The translations under genes were made by a program, and so were the position numbers. A stretch of 64,000 nucleotides of DNA, taken from contig NZ_BMUA01000021.1 of the NCBI RefSeq assembly GCF_014649955.1, positions 62,001 to 126,000 on the forward strand, read 5' to 3'. The stretch is from Streptomyces violascens. GTDB taxonomy: Bacteria > Actinomycetota > Actinomycetes > Streptomycetales > Streptomycetaceae. Of the stretch, positions 53,790 through 62,480 are shown one piece after another. The notes below the pieces were generated by a model. It searched no databases. It was not told the DNA's origin and saw nothing but the letters and a program-made list of their open reading frames with translations. Every line of letters begins with the position of its first letter. The stretch's first letter is position 1.

Positions 53790-54534
53790 CACCGCGGCGC
53801 CCGCCCAGCGGGCCCGCCCGATCGACCGCACCGCGGCCGCGACCCTCGCCGCCGAGGAGTACGACCGCTTCACCGAACTGGCCCGCTCACTGGCTCCCGA
53901 GGACTGGCACCGGCAAACCGACTGCGCCGACTGGGACGTGCGCGCCATGACCGGCCACGTCCTGGGGATGATGGACTACGTCTCCTCCGTGCGCCAGTTC
54001 CTGCACACCCGCCGCGCCGGCAGCAAGGCCGCACACGGCCGCCCCGTCATCGATGGAGTGAACGAGGTCCAAGTTACCGAGCGCGCCTCACTCACCGTCC
54101 CGCAGCTCCTCGACGCCCTGGCCCGCACCGCGCCCAAAGCCGCCCGTGCCAGGCGCAGGCTGCCCGCCCCGGCCCGGCGCATCCCGATGCGGGTGGAGTT
54201 CAACGGCATCTGGGAACGCTGGACCCTGGGCTACCTCTACGACGTCATCCTGACCCGGGACACCTGGATGCACCGCATCGACATGTGCCGCGCCACCGGC
54301 CGCCCCCTGCGCGTCACCCCCGAACACGACGGCCGGATCGTGGCCGACGTTGTCGCCGAGTGGGCCCGCCGCCACGGCCGGCCGTTCACCCTGGTGCTGA
54401 CCGGCCCGGCCGGCGGCACCTTCGCCGCCACCAGCGCGGGCCAGCACCTCAGCGCCGATGCCATCGAGTTCTGCCGCGTCGTCTCCGGACGCGGCGCCGC
54501 AAACGGCCTGCTCGGACAACCGGTGCCGTTCTGA
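53782..54534 (+). CDS. Maleylpyruvate isomerase/DinB-type mycothiol-dependent enzyme
   Basis: A 250-residue member of the MDMPI_N/DinB family. The N-terminal helical bundle has the metal-binding first His in DWDVRAMTGHVLGMMDYVSS, and two more candidates in the C-terminal TWMHRIDMCRATG stretch. The family uses mycothiol, the actinobacterial thiol, for isomerisation or detoxification transfers in the cytosol. The ATG overlaps the end of the TetR gene, so the pair forms an operon in which the regulator likely senses the enzyme's substrate. The substrate is not identifiable. Confidence 0.85.
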   Translation: MTDTAAPAQRARPIDRTAAATLAAEEYDRFTELARSLAPEDWHRQTDCADWDVRAMTGHVLGMMDYVSSVRQFLHTRRAGSKAAHGRPVIDGVNEVQVTERASLTVPQLLDALARTAPKAARARRRLPAPARRIPMRVEFNGIWERWTLGYLYDVILTRDTWMHRIDMCRATGRPLRVTPEHDGRIVADVVAEWARRHGRPFTLVLTGPAGGTFAATSAGQHLSADAIEFCRVVSGRGAANGLLGQPVPF

Positions 54535-55083
54535 CGGCCGCCCCACCGACCCGAGCCAGGGCCCCTGAACGCGGTTGTCACGCCTGTCCGGCGACACGCG
54601 ATGTCAGTGCCCGGCGCGAGCCTTGCCTTGCTGGGATGCCATCACCCCCATCCTTCCCGCGTGGCTGCTGAAGATCGGCGCCCGACTCGCCCGGGATGCC
54701 TGACACACCACGCGCCCAGAGCCGACAGGACCGCCGAAACCGTGCCCGGCGCCTAACCCGCTGCCCGGACCGCCAGCATCGGAACCCGGCCAACCTGCCA
54801 CAACACGAGCAGCGCCTTGACCACGCCGCCGACTCCGCGGGCCCCGCCGAGAAGACAGAACCTGCCTCCAATCCACGGGGGGAGCGAGCCTGACAGGCTC
54901 GCTGGGGTTAGACCCGTCCGGGCTTTTCGGCTCTGCCGCCAAACCCATCGCCCGCTCGCGCGAGCCTGCCTGTCTAGATCAAGCCGGTTCGATGACATTA
55001 CAGCGAGTCACCCTCCAGGATGCGGCGGCCATGACCGGATGTCAGCCTGAACCCGATCCCCCTTCCCCAAGGAGCACTCCCCC
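54535..55083. other. Intergenic region with a palindrome
   Basis: No gene supported. AGCGAGCCTG and CAGGCTCGCT (54883-54903) pair perfectly around one base, and a pyrimidine/T-rich stretch follows at about 54925, so it could act as a terminator. Confidence 0.4.
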
Positions 55084-55251
55084 ATGGGCATCAAGGACGA
55101 AGCGCAGAACAAGGCCCGGCAGGCCCGAGACAAGCAGCAGCGCGAGGAACAGGCCCGCCGGCGCGACCAGGAGGCACAGGAAAAGCTCCGCAAACGGCAC
55201 CAGGAGCAGTCTTTCGAAGACCTCCGGGACGAGCTCGACGACCGGAGCTGA
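55084..55251 (+). CDS. Small highly charged helical protein
   Basis: A 55-residue product beginning MGIKDEAQNKARQARDKQQR and ending EDLRDELDDRS. More than half of the residues are Lys, Arg, Glu, Asp or Gln, and the middle is a single predicted long helix or coiled coil. The ATG follows CCCCAAGGAGCACTCCCCC, a clear ribosome-binding site. Similar short charged proteins are common in Streptomyces and of unknown function. It is on the same strand as the SnoaL-like gene, 183 bases away. Confidence 0.75.
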   Translation: MGIKDEAQNKARQARDKQQREEQARRRDQEAQEKLRKRHQEQSFEDLRDELDDRS

Positions 55252-55434
55252 CCATACGCGTACGGACGACGGCGGTTGGCGATCTGCCGTCACCGTCGCA
55301 GCCGTACCGCCGACCCACCGGCATTCGGCTCGGCCGGCGCAGCCGCCCGACGGTAACCCGAAGCACCTGTGGTCGACAGCAGGCGATGCAAGCCGTCAGA
55401 GCCGCGGTCGGGGCACCGAAACGAGGGAACCGCC

Positions 55435-55827
55435 ATGACGAACTCAAACGCCGAACTGATCGGCCGGGCCTACCGTGCCTTCGCCGCCGGCGACATCCCG
55501 GCCGTCCTTCAGCTCCTCGACGCCCGCATCACCTGGCACGTCCCCGGGCGCAGTCCGCTGTCCGGGGACTACCACGGCCCCGATGGAGTCCTGAAGTTCT
55601 TCGGCCTGTGCCAGGAGCTGTCCGGCGGGACCCTCAAGGTCCCTGCCGACGAGATCCTCGCCGACGGGGAACGCGTCGTCGTCCTCAGCACGGTCTCGGC
55701 CGAGCGCAACGGCCGGTCCTGGTCCTCCCCGGAAGTCCACGTCTGGCGCATCGTCGACGGAAAGGCCGTGGAATTCCGCGAGTTCCAGGCCGACCAGGAA
55801 GCCGAAGACGCCTTCTGGTCCTCGTGA
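55435..55827 (+). CDS. SnoaL-like / ketosteroid-isomerase-fold protein
   Basis: A 130-residue NTF2-fold protein. It has the usual order: the N-terminal helices ELIGRAYRAFAAGDIPAVLQ, the strand ITWHVPGRSPLSGDYHGPDG, then GERVVVLSTVSAERNGRSW and the closing HVWRIVDGKAVEFREFQADQ. Family members include polyketide cyclases, isomerases and non-catalytic binding proteins; the pocket residues here do not allow a choice. The ATG at 55435 follows GAGGGAACCGCC. It is followed by an IS5-type relic. Confidence 0.88.
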   Translation: MTNSNAELIGRAYRAFAAGDIPAVLQLLDARITWHVPGRSPLSGDYHGPDGVLKFFGLCQELSGGTLKVPADEILADGERVVVLSTVSAERNGRSWSSPEVHVWRIVDGKAVEFREFQADQEAEDAFWSS

Positions 55828-55903
55828 ATCTCATCCGGGTCAACCCCGCAGCGCACGAACTGTCCCGAGCGAGGCGGGTGTAGGCGTCGATGACGACCTG
55901 GTG

Positions 55904-56260
55904 ATTCGTGGGTCGGCCAGCACCTGCCAGGCAACCGCAATGACGGCAAGGCATGGGAGCTGTCCGGCGCCAAAGCCGCCGTCGGCCGCACCACTGTGGT
56001 CGCCGACGGCCGGCTACCGGGCAACCGGGCCACCGGGCAACCGGTCTAGTCATCCCGCACCGTCACGAACGCGGGCAGCACGAACTGCCCGCCTGGAAGG
56101 AAGAGCACCACGCCTCCCACCGCCAGGTCCGTGCCCGCGCGGAGCACGCCTTCGCCCGGATGAAAGCCTGGAAGATCCTTCGCGACTGCCGATTGAAGGG
56201 CGACGGTGTCCACCACGCGATGAGCGGCATCGCTCGCCAGGCTCTAGCCGTTACCGAAAG
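55904..56260 (+). pseudogene. IS5-family transposase relic, C-terminal half
   Basis: Frames in order give LPGNRNDGKAWELSGAKAAV GRTTVVADG, then after a disrupted stretch LVIPHRHERGQHELPAWKEE and HRQVRARAEHAFARMKAWKI LRDCRLKGDG. The last part includes the catalytic Glu region (EHAFARMKxWKILRDCR) of these elements. The break at about 56010-56045 coincides with a short repeated unit, CGGGCAACCGG, occurring twice. The transposase start is not present. The element is dead. Confidence 0.75.
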
Positions 56261-56373
56261 CAACTTCCGAACAGGGAGCGGCGGACCCCTCCTGCAAGGT
56301 CCGCCGTTCCCTTTCGCAGGACACCTGTCACCTGCGGCGGGCGGCGTGTGTCACGCCGCCCTGTGCCGCCGGT

Positions 56374-56973
56374 CTAGCAGGGCTTGATCTTCCAGATGGA
56401 CCACCAGTTGGCGTTGGCGTCCGAGCTGTACGCGCCCGGCGTCGTGTAGATCAGGTTGCCGCTCTTTCCGTACATGCGCGCCTGACGTCCTCTGGTCTGG
56501 TTGTTGGACCAGGAGCCGCCGTGGGTGGTGAAGTTCATGTCGTAGGTGCCGCACGTGTACCACTGGACCTCGGTGCCCTGGAAGTCGGCCGAGTAGTACG
56601 CGCAGAACCAGCCGTCGTACAGCGGTGCGTCCGCGCCGAGGCAGTGGTCGACCGCGGCCGCGACTCCGCTGCCGAGGCTGCGCGGGTGCGCCTCACCCGG
56701 GAGTGCGACGAGGACTTCACCCCGGCCCGGCATGACGATCTTGTTGAGCGCGACCTGCTGCCCACCGGTGAGTTTCAGGTAGCGGTCGACCTCCGACTTG
56801 AGCTCCGTGGTCTGGGCGGTGCTCAGGTGGGCGGCCCGAGCCTGCTGCGCGAACGGCTCCGCTCCGGGGCTAGCGTGGGCGGTGCCCAGTCCGGCTGCCA
56901 GCATCAGCAGCCCACCGGTCAGAGCGGCGAAGAACCGCCCCAGCGTGGCTCTCTTCCCTGTGTGCACAATCAT
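56374..56973 (-). CDS. Secreted protein, possible I36-type inhibitor fold
   Basis: A 199-residue exported protein. The signal peptide is about residues 1-35 (FFAALTGGLLMLAAGLGTAH, cleavage at AHA-S). A helical pro-like region (STAQTTELKSEVDRYLKLTG) precedes a compact domain: DAPLYDGWFCAYYSADFQG, EVQWYTCGTYDMNF and NANWWSIWKIKPC. The aromatic, cysteine-bearing pattern with YDGWFCxYxxxxFxG recalls the peptidase inhibitor I36/beta-gamma-crystallin-like secreted proteins of Streptomyces. The ATG follows GAGGGGGAACG. Inhibitor function is a guess. Confidence 0.7.
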   Translation of the reverse strand: MIVHTGKRATLGRFFAALTGGLLMLAAGLGTAHASPGAEPFAQQARAAHLSTAQTTELKSEVDRYLKLTGGQQVALNKIVMPGRGEVLVALPGEAHPRSLGSGVAAAVDHCLGADAPLYDGWFCAYYSADFQGTEVQWYTCGTYDMNFTTHGGSWSNNQTRGRQARMYGKSGNLIYTTPGAYSSDANANWWSIWKIKPC

Positions 56974-57078
56974 CGTTCCCCCTCGGTTCCGGGCTGAATC
57001 GATCGTCAGCAGTATGGAAAGCTGCACCGGGTGCGGTCGTTGGCGCGGACGGCACAACCGTTGGCATAGAGTGCCCAA

Positions 57079-58056
57079 CTACGGTAGGGACAAAGGGAAT
57101 TCGCGTCTCCGGTACTCCCCCGGCGGCATCCCGTACGCGGCACGAAAGGCCCGGCTGAAGTCCGCCGGGTTCGCGTAGCCCCAGCGGGCGCCGATCGCGC
57201 GGACCGGCTGGGCGAGGAAACGCGGGTCGGCGAGGTCGAGCCTGCAGCGCTCTAGGCGGCGTCCGCGCACCGTGGCGCCGACCGTGGTGCCCTCGGACGC
57301 GAACAGGCGGTGCAGATAGCGCACCGAGATGTGGTGCGCGGCGGCGATCGGCACCGGCGCGAGGGCCGGATCGGCGAGATGACGCTCGATGAAGGCGTGG
57401 ATGGCCGTGAGCAGCGCCTGGGGCCGACTCTCCGGCGGATCGTCCAGGCCGAGGTGGTGCGCGAGGAAGGCGTCGATGAGTTGTGCCGCGACCGCGCCGA
57501 GCCGGTGGGTGTCCTGAGGCCGGTAGCAGGCGGCGTCGGCCTCGGCGCGGGCCAGCGTCTGCACCAAGAGCCCGCCGAGTCCCTCGGCGGCCGGAAGCGG
57601 GCGGGCGATGAGGGCGGAGACCTTCGCGCGCGGCACGGTGAGGGAGGTTCGGGGCACCTGGACGAACAGGGATCGGGCGTGTGCGCCGTCGGCGGCGACC
57701 TCCGCGTCGTACGGCTGCGACGTGTCGGACAGCAGCAGTTCGGCGCCGCCCGTGGACGAGGCGCCGCGCCCCTGGGCGAGCGACTGCCGGCCGGACCGGG
57801 TCACGCCGAGCTGGAGCAACTCCGGGTCGCAGGCACGGACCAGGGCGGACGAGCGGCGGCTGCGGATTCCGGAGTACTCCAGGACCGAGACCCGCACGCC
57901 GCCGAAACTCACCTGGTGGGCCACGCCGTGGAAGGGACGGCTGGTGTCGGTGGCGAGCCGCGTCATCACCAACGACCGGTCGACCATGGCGCACCAGGCG
58001 TCGAAGCGCTCCGGCTCCGGCAGGCCGTCGGTTCTGAACACCTTCACCTCTACCAT
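57079..58056 (-). CDS. AraC-family transcriptional regulator
   Basis: A 325-residue activator-type regulator. The N-terminal about 190 residues resemble the AraC-binding-like domain 2 (DAWCAMVDRSLVMTRL, then LGVTRSGRQSLAQGRG). The C-terminal double HTH comprises ISVRYLHRLFASEGTTVGAT and RAIGARWGYANPADFSRAFR AAYGMPPGEYRR, both intact. The ATG at 58056 follows AGGGGGAACGC. It lies upstream of the secreted I36-like gene on the same strand with a 105-base gap and could regulate it. The ligand is unknown. Confidence 0.9.
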   Translation of the reverse strand: MVEVKVFRTDGLPEPERFDAWCAMVDRSLVMTRLATDTSRPFHGVAHQVSFGGVRVSVLEYSGIRSRRSSALVRACDPELLQLGVTRSGRQSLAQGRGASSTGGAELLLSDTSQPYDAEVAADGAHARSLFVQVPRTSLTVPRAKVSALIARPLPAAEGLGGLLVQTLARAEADAACYRPQDTHRLGAVAAQLIDAFLAHHLGLDDPPESRPQALLTAIHAFIERHLADPALAPVPIAAAHHISVRYLHRLFASEGTTVGATVRGRRLERCRLDLADPRFLAQPVRAIGARWGYANPADFSRAFRAAYGMPPGEYRRREFPLSLP

Positions 58057-58149
58057 GCGTTCCCCCTGTCGTGGCCCGGCGCGACTGCGGCACAGCGACG
58101 CATGATGCCAACCCGGGCCGACGGCCGCACCGGCAACGCGCGCCAAATT

Positions 58150-58470
58150 CAGCGAGCTCCCCCTACCCCGGGGGCCCATTGGACGCCGGCCCAAGTCGGA
58201 ACGACGGCGCCCGCGCAGAAGCCGGACTGGCCTCGCTGCGCCTGCGGCGCGCCGATGGAGCACCTGCTGACGATCTCGGCGAGTGAATCGTGCGGCCGCT
58301 GGCTCCCTACTGAGGAGCGCACCCGCCCCGGGTCCGGCTGGGAGGTCCGCGGTCACCACGAATACGAGGACAACAGTCACGGGATGGACATGGGGGACTG
58401 CGGCGGTGTCTACGTCTTCCTCTGCCGCAGTTGCCCCGGCTGGCCCTCCGCCCACCGCTACGACTGCTGA
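58150..58470 (+). pseudogene. C-terminal fragment of a DUF1963-like protein
   Basis: The frame reads HWTPAQVGTTAPAQKPDWPR, then CACGAPMEHLLTISASES, DMGDCGGVYVFLCRSCPGW and ends AHRYDC. Two CxxC-type pairs and the CGxPMEHLLTI and GGVYVFxCRxCP motifs match the end of actinobacterial cytosolic proteins of unknown function with a DUF1963-like end. No start or N-terminal part is present, so the gene is truncated at about 58150. Confidence 0.5.
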
Positions 58471-58722
58471 ACCCAACCACCCAACGACCACTGCCACGCT
58501 TGAAAAGACCGGCAGTTCGGCTGTGTTGGACGACGGGTCATCAGCGTGACGGTCACCCAGCCCATCAGCGCCCCGGAGTACCGGACGAGCCGTCGGTAGC
58601 CAGGCGCCCCTCAGCAAGACCTCTCTCACGTTGGTGGCCACCAACGTGGCCCGCAGTTCGCTTGATCGGGATACCGAGCCATCCTGTGCCACAGGTTCAG
58701 AAATTCCGCCGGAGGGGGTTCC

Positions 58723-59088
58723 GTGGAAGACGACGACATGCCTGTGAACACCGTGCTGTCACACTGGCGACTGACCGTGCAGAGCATCGAGGCGGGCTCC
58801 GACCTGCAGTGGGTCTTCGAGTGGGGTAACCAACTGCACCATCGCGATCAACTGCACACAATGTGGCCACTGTTGAGTGAACAAGAGCAAACCAGGTGGC
58901 AACCGGTCCTTTCCCGTTGGGACGAGCGGTTCAGGGCCGCCACAGCACCGATGCAGAACCCGGATACATCCGTTCGGCAGAACGGCCGGTGGTGGCAAGA
59001 CCGCTATCCACTCCGAGTTACTGGTGAGTCCGGTCAGGAACTTCCCCTGCCCTGGTCGCCACCACCGACCCACCTTGATGCGGATTGA
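58723..59088 (+). CDS. Hypothetical Trp-rich soluble protein
   Basis: A 121-residue protein starting at a GTG after GGAGGGGGTTCC, a strong ribosome-binding site; an ATG six codons later is an alternative. The sequence is rich in Trp, Gln and Asp (SHWRLTVQSIEAGSDLQWVF, LLSEQEQTRWQPVLSRWDER) with helical periodicity and a beta-like end, RWWQDRYPLRVTGES. It has no signal or membrane segments. GC content is a little below that of its neighbours. I do not recognise the family. Confidence 0.6.
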   Translation: MEDDDMPVNTVLSHWRLTVQSIEAGSDLQWVFEWGNQLHHRDQLHTMWPLLSEQEQTRWQPVLSRWDERFRAATAPMQNPDTSVRQNGRWWQDRYPLRVTGESGQELPLPWSPPPTHLDAD

Positions 59089-59146
59089 CGAGATCGCTCA
59101 CGGAGTTTGTGCCTGATCCTCGTTCTCGATTACGCAGCCAGGCTGT

Positions 59147-59746
59147 CTACAGCAGGACCTTCCGTTCGTCGGCCTTGAGGCCGCGGAGTGTCCAAAGTCC
59201 GTACACAGCCAACAGCGGTTTGACGACCATCCACTCGCCGGGTCGGTAGTCGTCCGCGCGCACCAGCCGCTCTGCAAGATCGGGGCGCTGCCGCCGCAAG
59301 TACGCACGGGCCTTGAGCGCATGAGCCGGCTGGGAGGTGATCTTGATGCGATCCACGTCTTCAAGCAGTGGGATCACGTTCGTGATGTTCTCCCACGTCG
59401 TCGCGCTTTGGTCTTCGAGGAGCACCGTGCCGTCGAACTCAAGCACCGACTTTGCGTAGTCGGCCATCAGCTGGGCCTCCGTGGCGCCGCTGCTGGTCGC
59501 ACCGCCGCTGAAGATTACGCAGGTGCCATGCTCACCATCAGCGGCGATGGAGCGGATTCCGGCACGGACCCGCCATCGATTGATCAAGTTCGCCGTCGAT
59601 TGGGGATTCCGGTACCCCAGCACCACAACGGCCTCGGAAGCGCCCCCGCCATGTCCTACCAGACCTCGAGACCAGCGCCAGTTCAACCACTCGCCCCAGG
59701 CCAGGGCTGCAACCCCGGCTATCGCCAGTCCTGTCCTTCGCCGCAT
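59147..59746 (-). CDS. YdcF/SanA-type DUF218 membrane-anchored protein
   Basis: A 199-residue protein with a short N-terminal helix (TGLAIAGVAALAWGEWLNW) acting as anchor. The DUF218 domain shows EAVVVLGYRNP, CVIFSGGATSSGATEAQLMA, LLEDQSATTWENITNVIPLL and IKITSQPAHALKARAYLRR, all conserved in the family. SanA/YdcF/ElyC proteins act in envelope-related processes, probably on lipid-linked or nucleotide substrates, but biochemical function is unsettled. The ATG at 59746 follows AGTCGCCGC without a strong site. Confidence 0.85.
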   Translation of the reverse strand: MRRRTGLAIAGVAALAWGEWLNWRWSRGLVGHGGGASEAVVVLGYRNPQSTANLINRWRVRAGIRSIAADGEHGTCVIFSGGATSSGATEAQLMADYAKSVLEFDGTVLLEDQSATTWENITNVIPLLEDVDRIKITSQPAHALKARAYLRRQRPDLAERLVRADDYRPGEWMVVKPLLAVYGLWTLRGLKADERKVLL

Positions 59747-60192
59747 GCGGCGACTCTAGTGGGAGCGCCTGGCTTGTTGAACCGACCGCAGGCACTCGCT
59801 CTGCAGCCCGTCACGTTCCCGGAAAGGAAATGAGCCCGGCCGGACCGGGTCAGTACGCTCCTCCTGCCGCGCCTGGGCGGTCAGGCTCCCTGTGTTGGTG
59901 CCGGGCGCCTGGGAGGCATTCTTGGGGGGGCGTCTTGGGATCCGCGGTGGGGGGCGGTCTGGTAACCGCGACGGAGGGCGTTCAGACCGGGGCGGCGTAC
60001 GGCGGCGGGCCGGGCGGACACGGCTGCGCTGCCCGAGCACACCAGCATTTGTCGGGGAACGGTAACCGTGCCCGACGCGGCGCAACGAGTGGGACAGGCG
60101 GCTCATCTGGCTGATCAGCGAAGCACGTTGGGCGCGTTCGCCCAAGGCGAGGATCGCCCGGGACCGGGACGATCCACGGGAAGGGAAAGTCC
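59747..60192. other. Intergenic, nothing recognised
   Basis: Divergent gap between the DUF218 gene and the secreted protein at 60193. Open frames are Gly-rich shadows. The promoter of the latter gene is expected here. Confidence 0.35.
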
Positions 60193-60621
60193 ATGACCAG
60201 GACGAAGAGGACCACAACGAAGGTACGAGGCGGCCGTCTGACCGTGATCGGTGCGCTGGGGCTGGCCACGGTGACGCTGGCCGCGGCGCCGGCGTTCGCC
60301 AAGGGCGGCGTCGACATCTCCGCCCAGCGCACGGCGCACGTCGGCGAGTCCTACCGGGTCACCGGACACGGTGACGACGATGCCGCAGCGTTCATACGGG
60401 TGTGTCTGGAGAGCCACAGCAGCGGCCAGAAGGCGTGGCAGCAGGTCTCCTGCGGCACCGTGGTGGCCACGGGCACCGAGGCGCAGGACGTCGCGCACAT
60501 CAAGGCCGCCCATGAGGGCATCGTGAAGTACCGCGCGGTCGTGTACGGGCTGACCAGCCCGACGGACCACCACCCCGTCCGCGAGCGCACCTCCGGCCTC
60601 GCGACGGTCAGCGTCCGCTGA
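60193..60621 (+). CDS. Small secreted protein of unknown function
   Basis: A 142-residue protein. The long signal peptide includes RGGRLTVIGALGLATVTLAA and AAPAFA, cleavage near residue 36. The mature part is beta-rich: GGVDISAQRTAHVGESYRVT, FIRVCLESHSSGQKAWQQVS CG and IVKYRAVVYGLTSPTDHHPV. Two cysteines probably form one disulfide. The ATG follows GGGAAGGGAAAGTCC. It is a plausible single-domain immunoglobulin-like secreted protein, without recognised family. Confidence 0.7.
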   Translation: MTRTKRTTTKVRGGRLTVIGALGLATVTLAAAPAFAKGGVDISAQRTAHVGESYRVTGHGDDDAAAFIRVCLESHSSGQKAWQQVSCGTVVATGTEAQDVAHIKAAHEGIVKYRAVVYGLTSPTDHHPVRERTSGLATVSVR

Positions 60622-61262
60622 ACTCGGTCGGCGGACAAGGGGGTTGGGGTGGAGTGGGCATGACCCGGTGGTCCGCGCCCACAGCCGACCGGCTCCGTAC
60701 TGGTTGAACCGGTCGCCTCGGCCCGATCGAGCGGCACGCCCTCGGGGGTTCCGCCTTGGTGGAGCCCCCGAGTCGTTCGGACGGACCTGGCCGGGCACGC
60801 GGGTTGACCGGCCAGACTCTCCCCTTCGCCCGGGGCAGGCCCCACACCTTTTGTTCATGGCCCGAGAGAAGCGGGGCAAGACCCTCCCGGCGACGTCGGC
60901 CGGGGGGACGCATCGAGGACTTGGGCGAGGGTGCCGACGACCGGGGCTGACGGTCGACAACCGGGGCTGACGGTCGGCGACCGGGTCGGGGAGGCCCGCC
61001 GGAAGATGTCGGCTGGGGAAGCACGCTTCCGGACGGCCCGCCGATGGACCGACCCGTCGGCGACAGCACGTGAAGGCGGACCCTGGCCGATTACGACAGG
61101 CCCGCATGGCATGGCACAGGCCCCGACCCGACAATTATTTGCACGCATGCGCAAACAAGGGTCTTTGGTCCCTGGCCGGGGCTCCCCCGCCCCGCTTACC
61201 GTGGAAACACCTGGTTCACGCGAACGCAGGCACGCCACGGAGCCGAGGAAGGAGGCGGGATC
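60622..61262. other. Intergenic with a short tandem repeat
   Basis: No gene supported. Two copies of a 20-base unit (CCGGGGCTGACGGTCGACAA and CCGGGGCTGACGGTCGGCGA) lie head to tail at 60941-60980, with a partial third copy. Confidence 0.45.
60941..60980 (+). repeat. 20-bp tandem repeat, two copies
   Basis: The unit CCGGGGCTGACGGTCGACAA is repeated with three changes at its end (60961-60980), and a partial third unit follows. It is non-coding in context. Confidence 0.8.
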
Positions 61263-61343
61263 ATGGACTTCAGTCCGAGTCCGAGTCGCGAGCGACTCCT
61301 CGCGCACCTGCACTTCCACCCGTCTCCTTCCGGCGCCCGCTGA
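61263..61343 (+). CDS. 26-residue ORF upstream of a small gene (possible leader)
   Basis: The ATG at 61263 follows GAGGAAGGAGGCGGGATC, an excellent ribosome-binding site, and the frame is MDFSPSPSRERLLAHLHFHP then SPSGAR. Five of the residues are Ser. It may be a leader peptide or simply the former start of the gene fragment at 61490, whose upstream half is in another frame. Unrecognised. Confidence 0.35.
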   Translation: MDFSPSPSRERLLAHLHFHPSPSGAR

Positions 61344-61489
61344 CGCCCGCGGATCCACCCCGCCCGCGCAGCCCCTGCCGCCACCCGCACCACGGGAGGC
61401 CGCCAAGGCTTTCACCTACGCCGAGCCCACGACCCGGCTCGACCTCGACGGAGTCCCCACCACCTGCCACCCCGGACACCGGATCCGGC

Positions 61490-61693
61490 GTGATCCGGCC
61501 GCTGCCGTACGGCCTGGTCTACGACCCGCGCGTGCACGCGGCGTACGTTCTCGCCCAACAGGGGCACCGGGCCGCATGGCTCGCCACGCACCTCGGTCTG
61601 CCCCGCACAGCCGCTCGCCGCATCGTCGCGCTGGCCCGCCCCACTCCGGCGCCGCGCCGGCTCGCCGACCGGGCCTTCGGCATCACCTACTGA
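61490..61693 (+). CDS. Small helix-turn-helix-like protein, possibly frameshifted
   Basis: The GTG at 61490 opens a 67-residue product starting VIRPLPYGLVYDPRVHAAYV and containing LAQQGHRAAWLATHLGLPRT and AARRIVALA, which reads like a helix-turn-helix. Just upstream, in another frame, KAFTYAEPTTRLDLDGVPTT and CHPGHRI look like the preceding part of the same protein, so one base may have been lost or gained near 61488. The small ORF at 61263 would then be upstream of it. It is followed 36 bases later by the winged-helix gene on the same strand. Confidence 0.5.
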   Translation: MIRPLPYGLVYDPRVHAAYVLAQQGHRAAWLATHLGLPRTAARRIVALARPTPAPRRLADRAFGITY

Positions 61694-61729
61694 CACCAAA
61701 CGACACCCACCCCTCATGGAGGTGACGAC

Positions 61730-62215
61730 ATGACTCATGTACACGCCGCGAACACCGCGCACCGCCCCGGTGGCACCGCCCCCGACCTCCGATCGGGCTT
61801 CCGTGGCACCCTGGCCGCCCCCGCCGCCGAGCGCCACTACCGGCGGGCCCGTCCCGGACTCCGGCCTGCCTCGGCCTGCCCGACCGAGCAGCCCAAGGCA
61901 CCCTGCCATCGCATCGGCCGCCTGGTGGTGGACGGTGGTCGCCGCCAGGCCTGGGTCGACGGTCGCCAACTGCGCCTGACCTGCATGGAGTTCGAACTCC
62001 TCGCCCACCTCGCCGCCAACCCGGGAGTGGGGTTCACCCGCTCCCGGCTCATGGAACTGGTCTGGCAGCGCACCGCCCCGGACGACCTGGAGACCGTGGA
62101 CACCCACATCGACCGCCTGCGCGACAAGATCGGCGCCGTGCACCGGCCGCTGATCCACACCGTGCCCACTGCTGGATACGCCCTTGCCGCCGAGGCCTTG
62201 ACCCCAGCGGCGTGA
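61730..62215 (+). CDS. Orphan OmpR-type winged-helix DNA-binding protein
   Basis: A 161-residue protein with a disordered Ala/Pro/Arg-rich first 60 residues and a C-terminal Trans_reg_C domain. The domain runs CHRIGRLVVDGGRRQAWVDG, RLTCMEFELLAHLAANPGVG, RSRLMELVWQ and VDTHIDRLRDKIGA to the wing TVPTAGYALA. No receiver domain or phospho-acceptor Asp precedes it, unlike a normal response regulator. The ATG follows CATGGAGGTGACGAC. It may act as a constitutive DNA-binding regulator. The target is unknown. Confidence 0.82.
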   Translation: MTHVHAANTAHRPGGTAPDLRSGFRGTLAAPAAERHYRRARPGLRPASACPTEQPKAPCHRIGRLVVDGGRRQAWVDGRQLRLTCMEFELLAHLAANPGVGFTRSRLMELVWQRTAPDDLETVDTHIDRLRDKIGAVHRPLIHTVPTAGYALAAEALTPAA

Positions 62216-62324
62216 CCGCACGGCCGCCGCCCCGGGCGCCAGGTCAGCCATGGGCATCGATCCCGCGAAGCCGCGTCCGGGGCCGGGCAGAGCCCCGGCG
62301 GCCCGCACCGGGACACCGAGCCCC

Positions 62325-62480
62325 GCGCGCGATCCTGGATGCATAGACATCGAAATCCTTGTCGTGCCCGACTGCCCGACTGCCCGAACACCGCACCGGC
62401 GGCCGCTCTCCTCCGTCAGGCGCTCGACGACGTCGGCCTGCACGGCGTCGGCTTCTCGGTACGGGTGATCGCCGACCATC
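62325..62480 (+). pseudogene. N-terminal fragment of a thioredoxin-like protein
   Basis: The first frame gives CIDIEILVVPDCP, the usual start of small actinobacterial thioredoxin-fold proteins with a single active Cys in VPDCPN. An eight-base tandem duplication (GACTGCCC twice at about 62369-62384) shifts the frame, after which NTAPAAALLRQALDDVGLHG VGFSVRVIADH is found in the adjacent frame. The distal half is missing. The duplication is directly visible. Confidence 0.55.
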
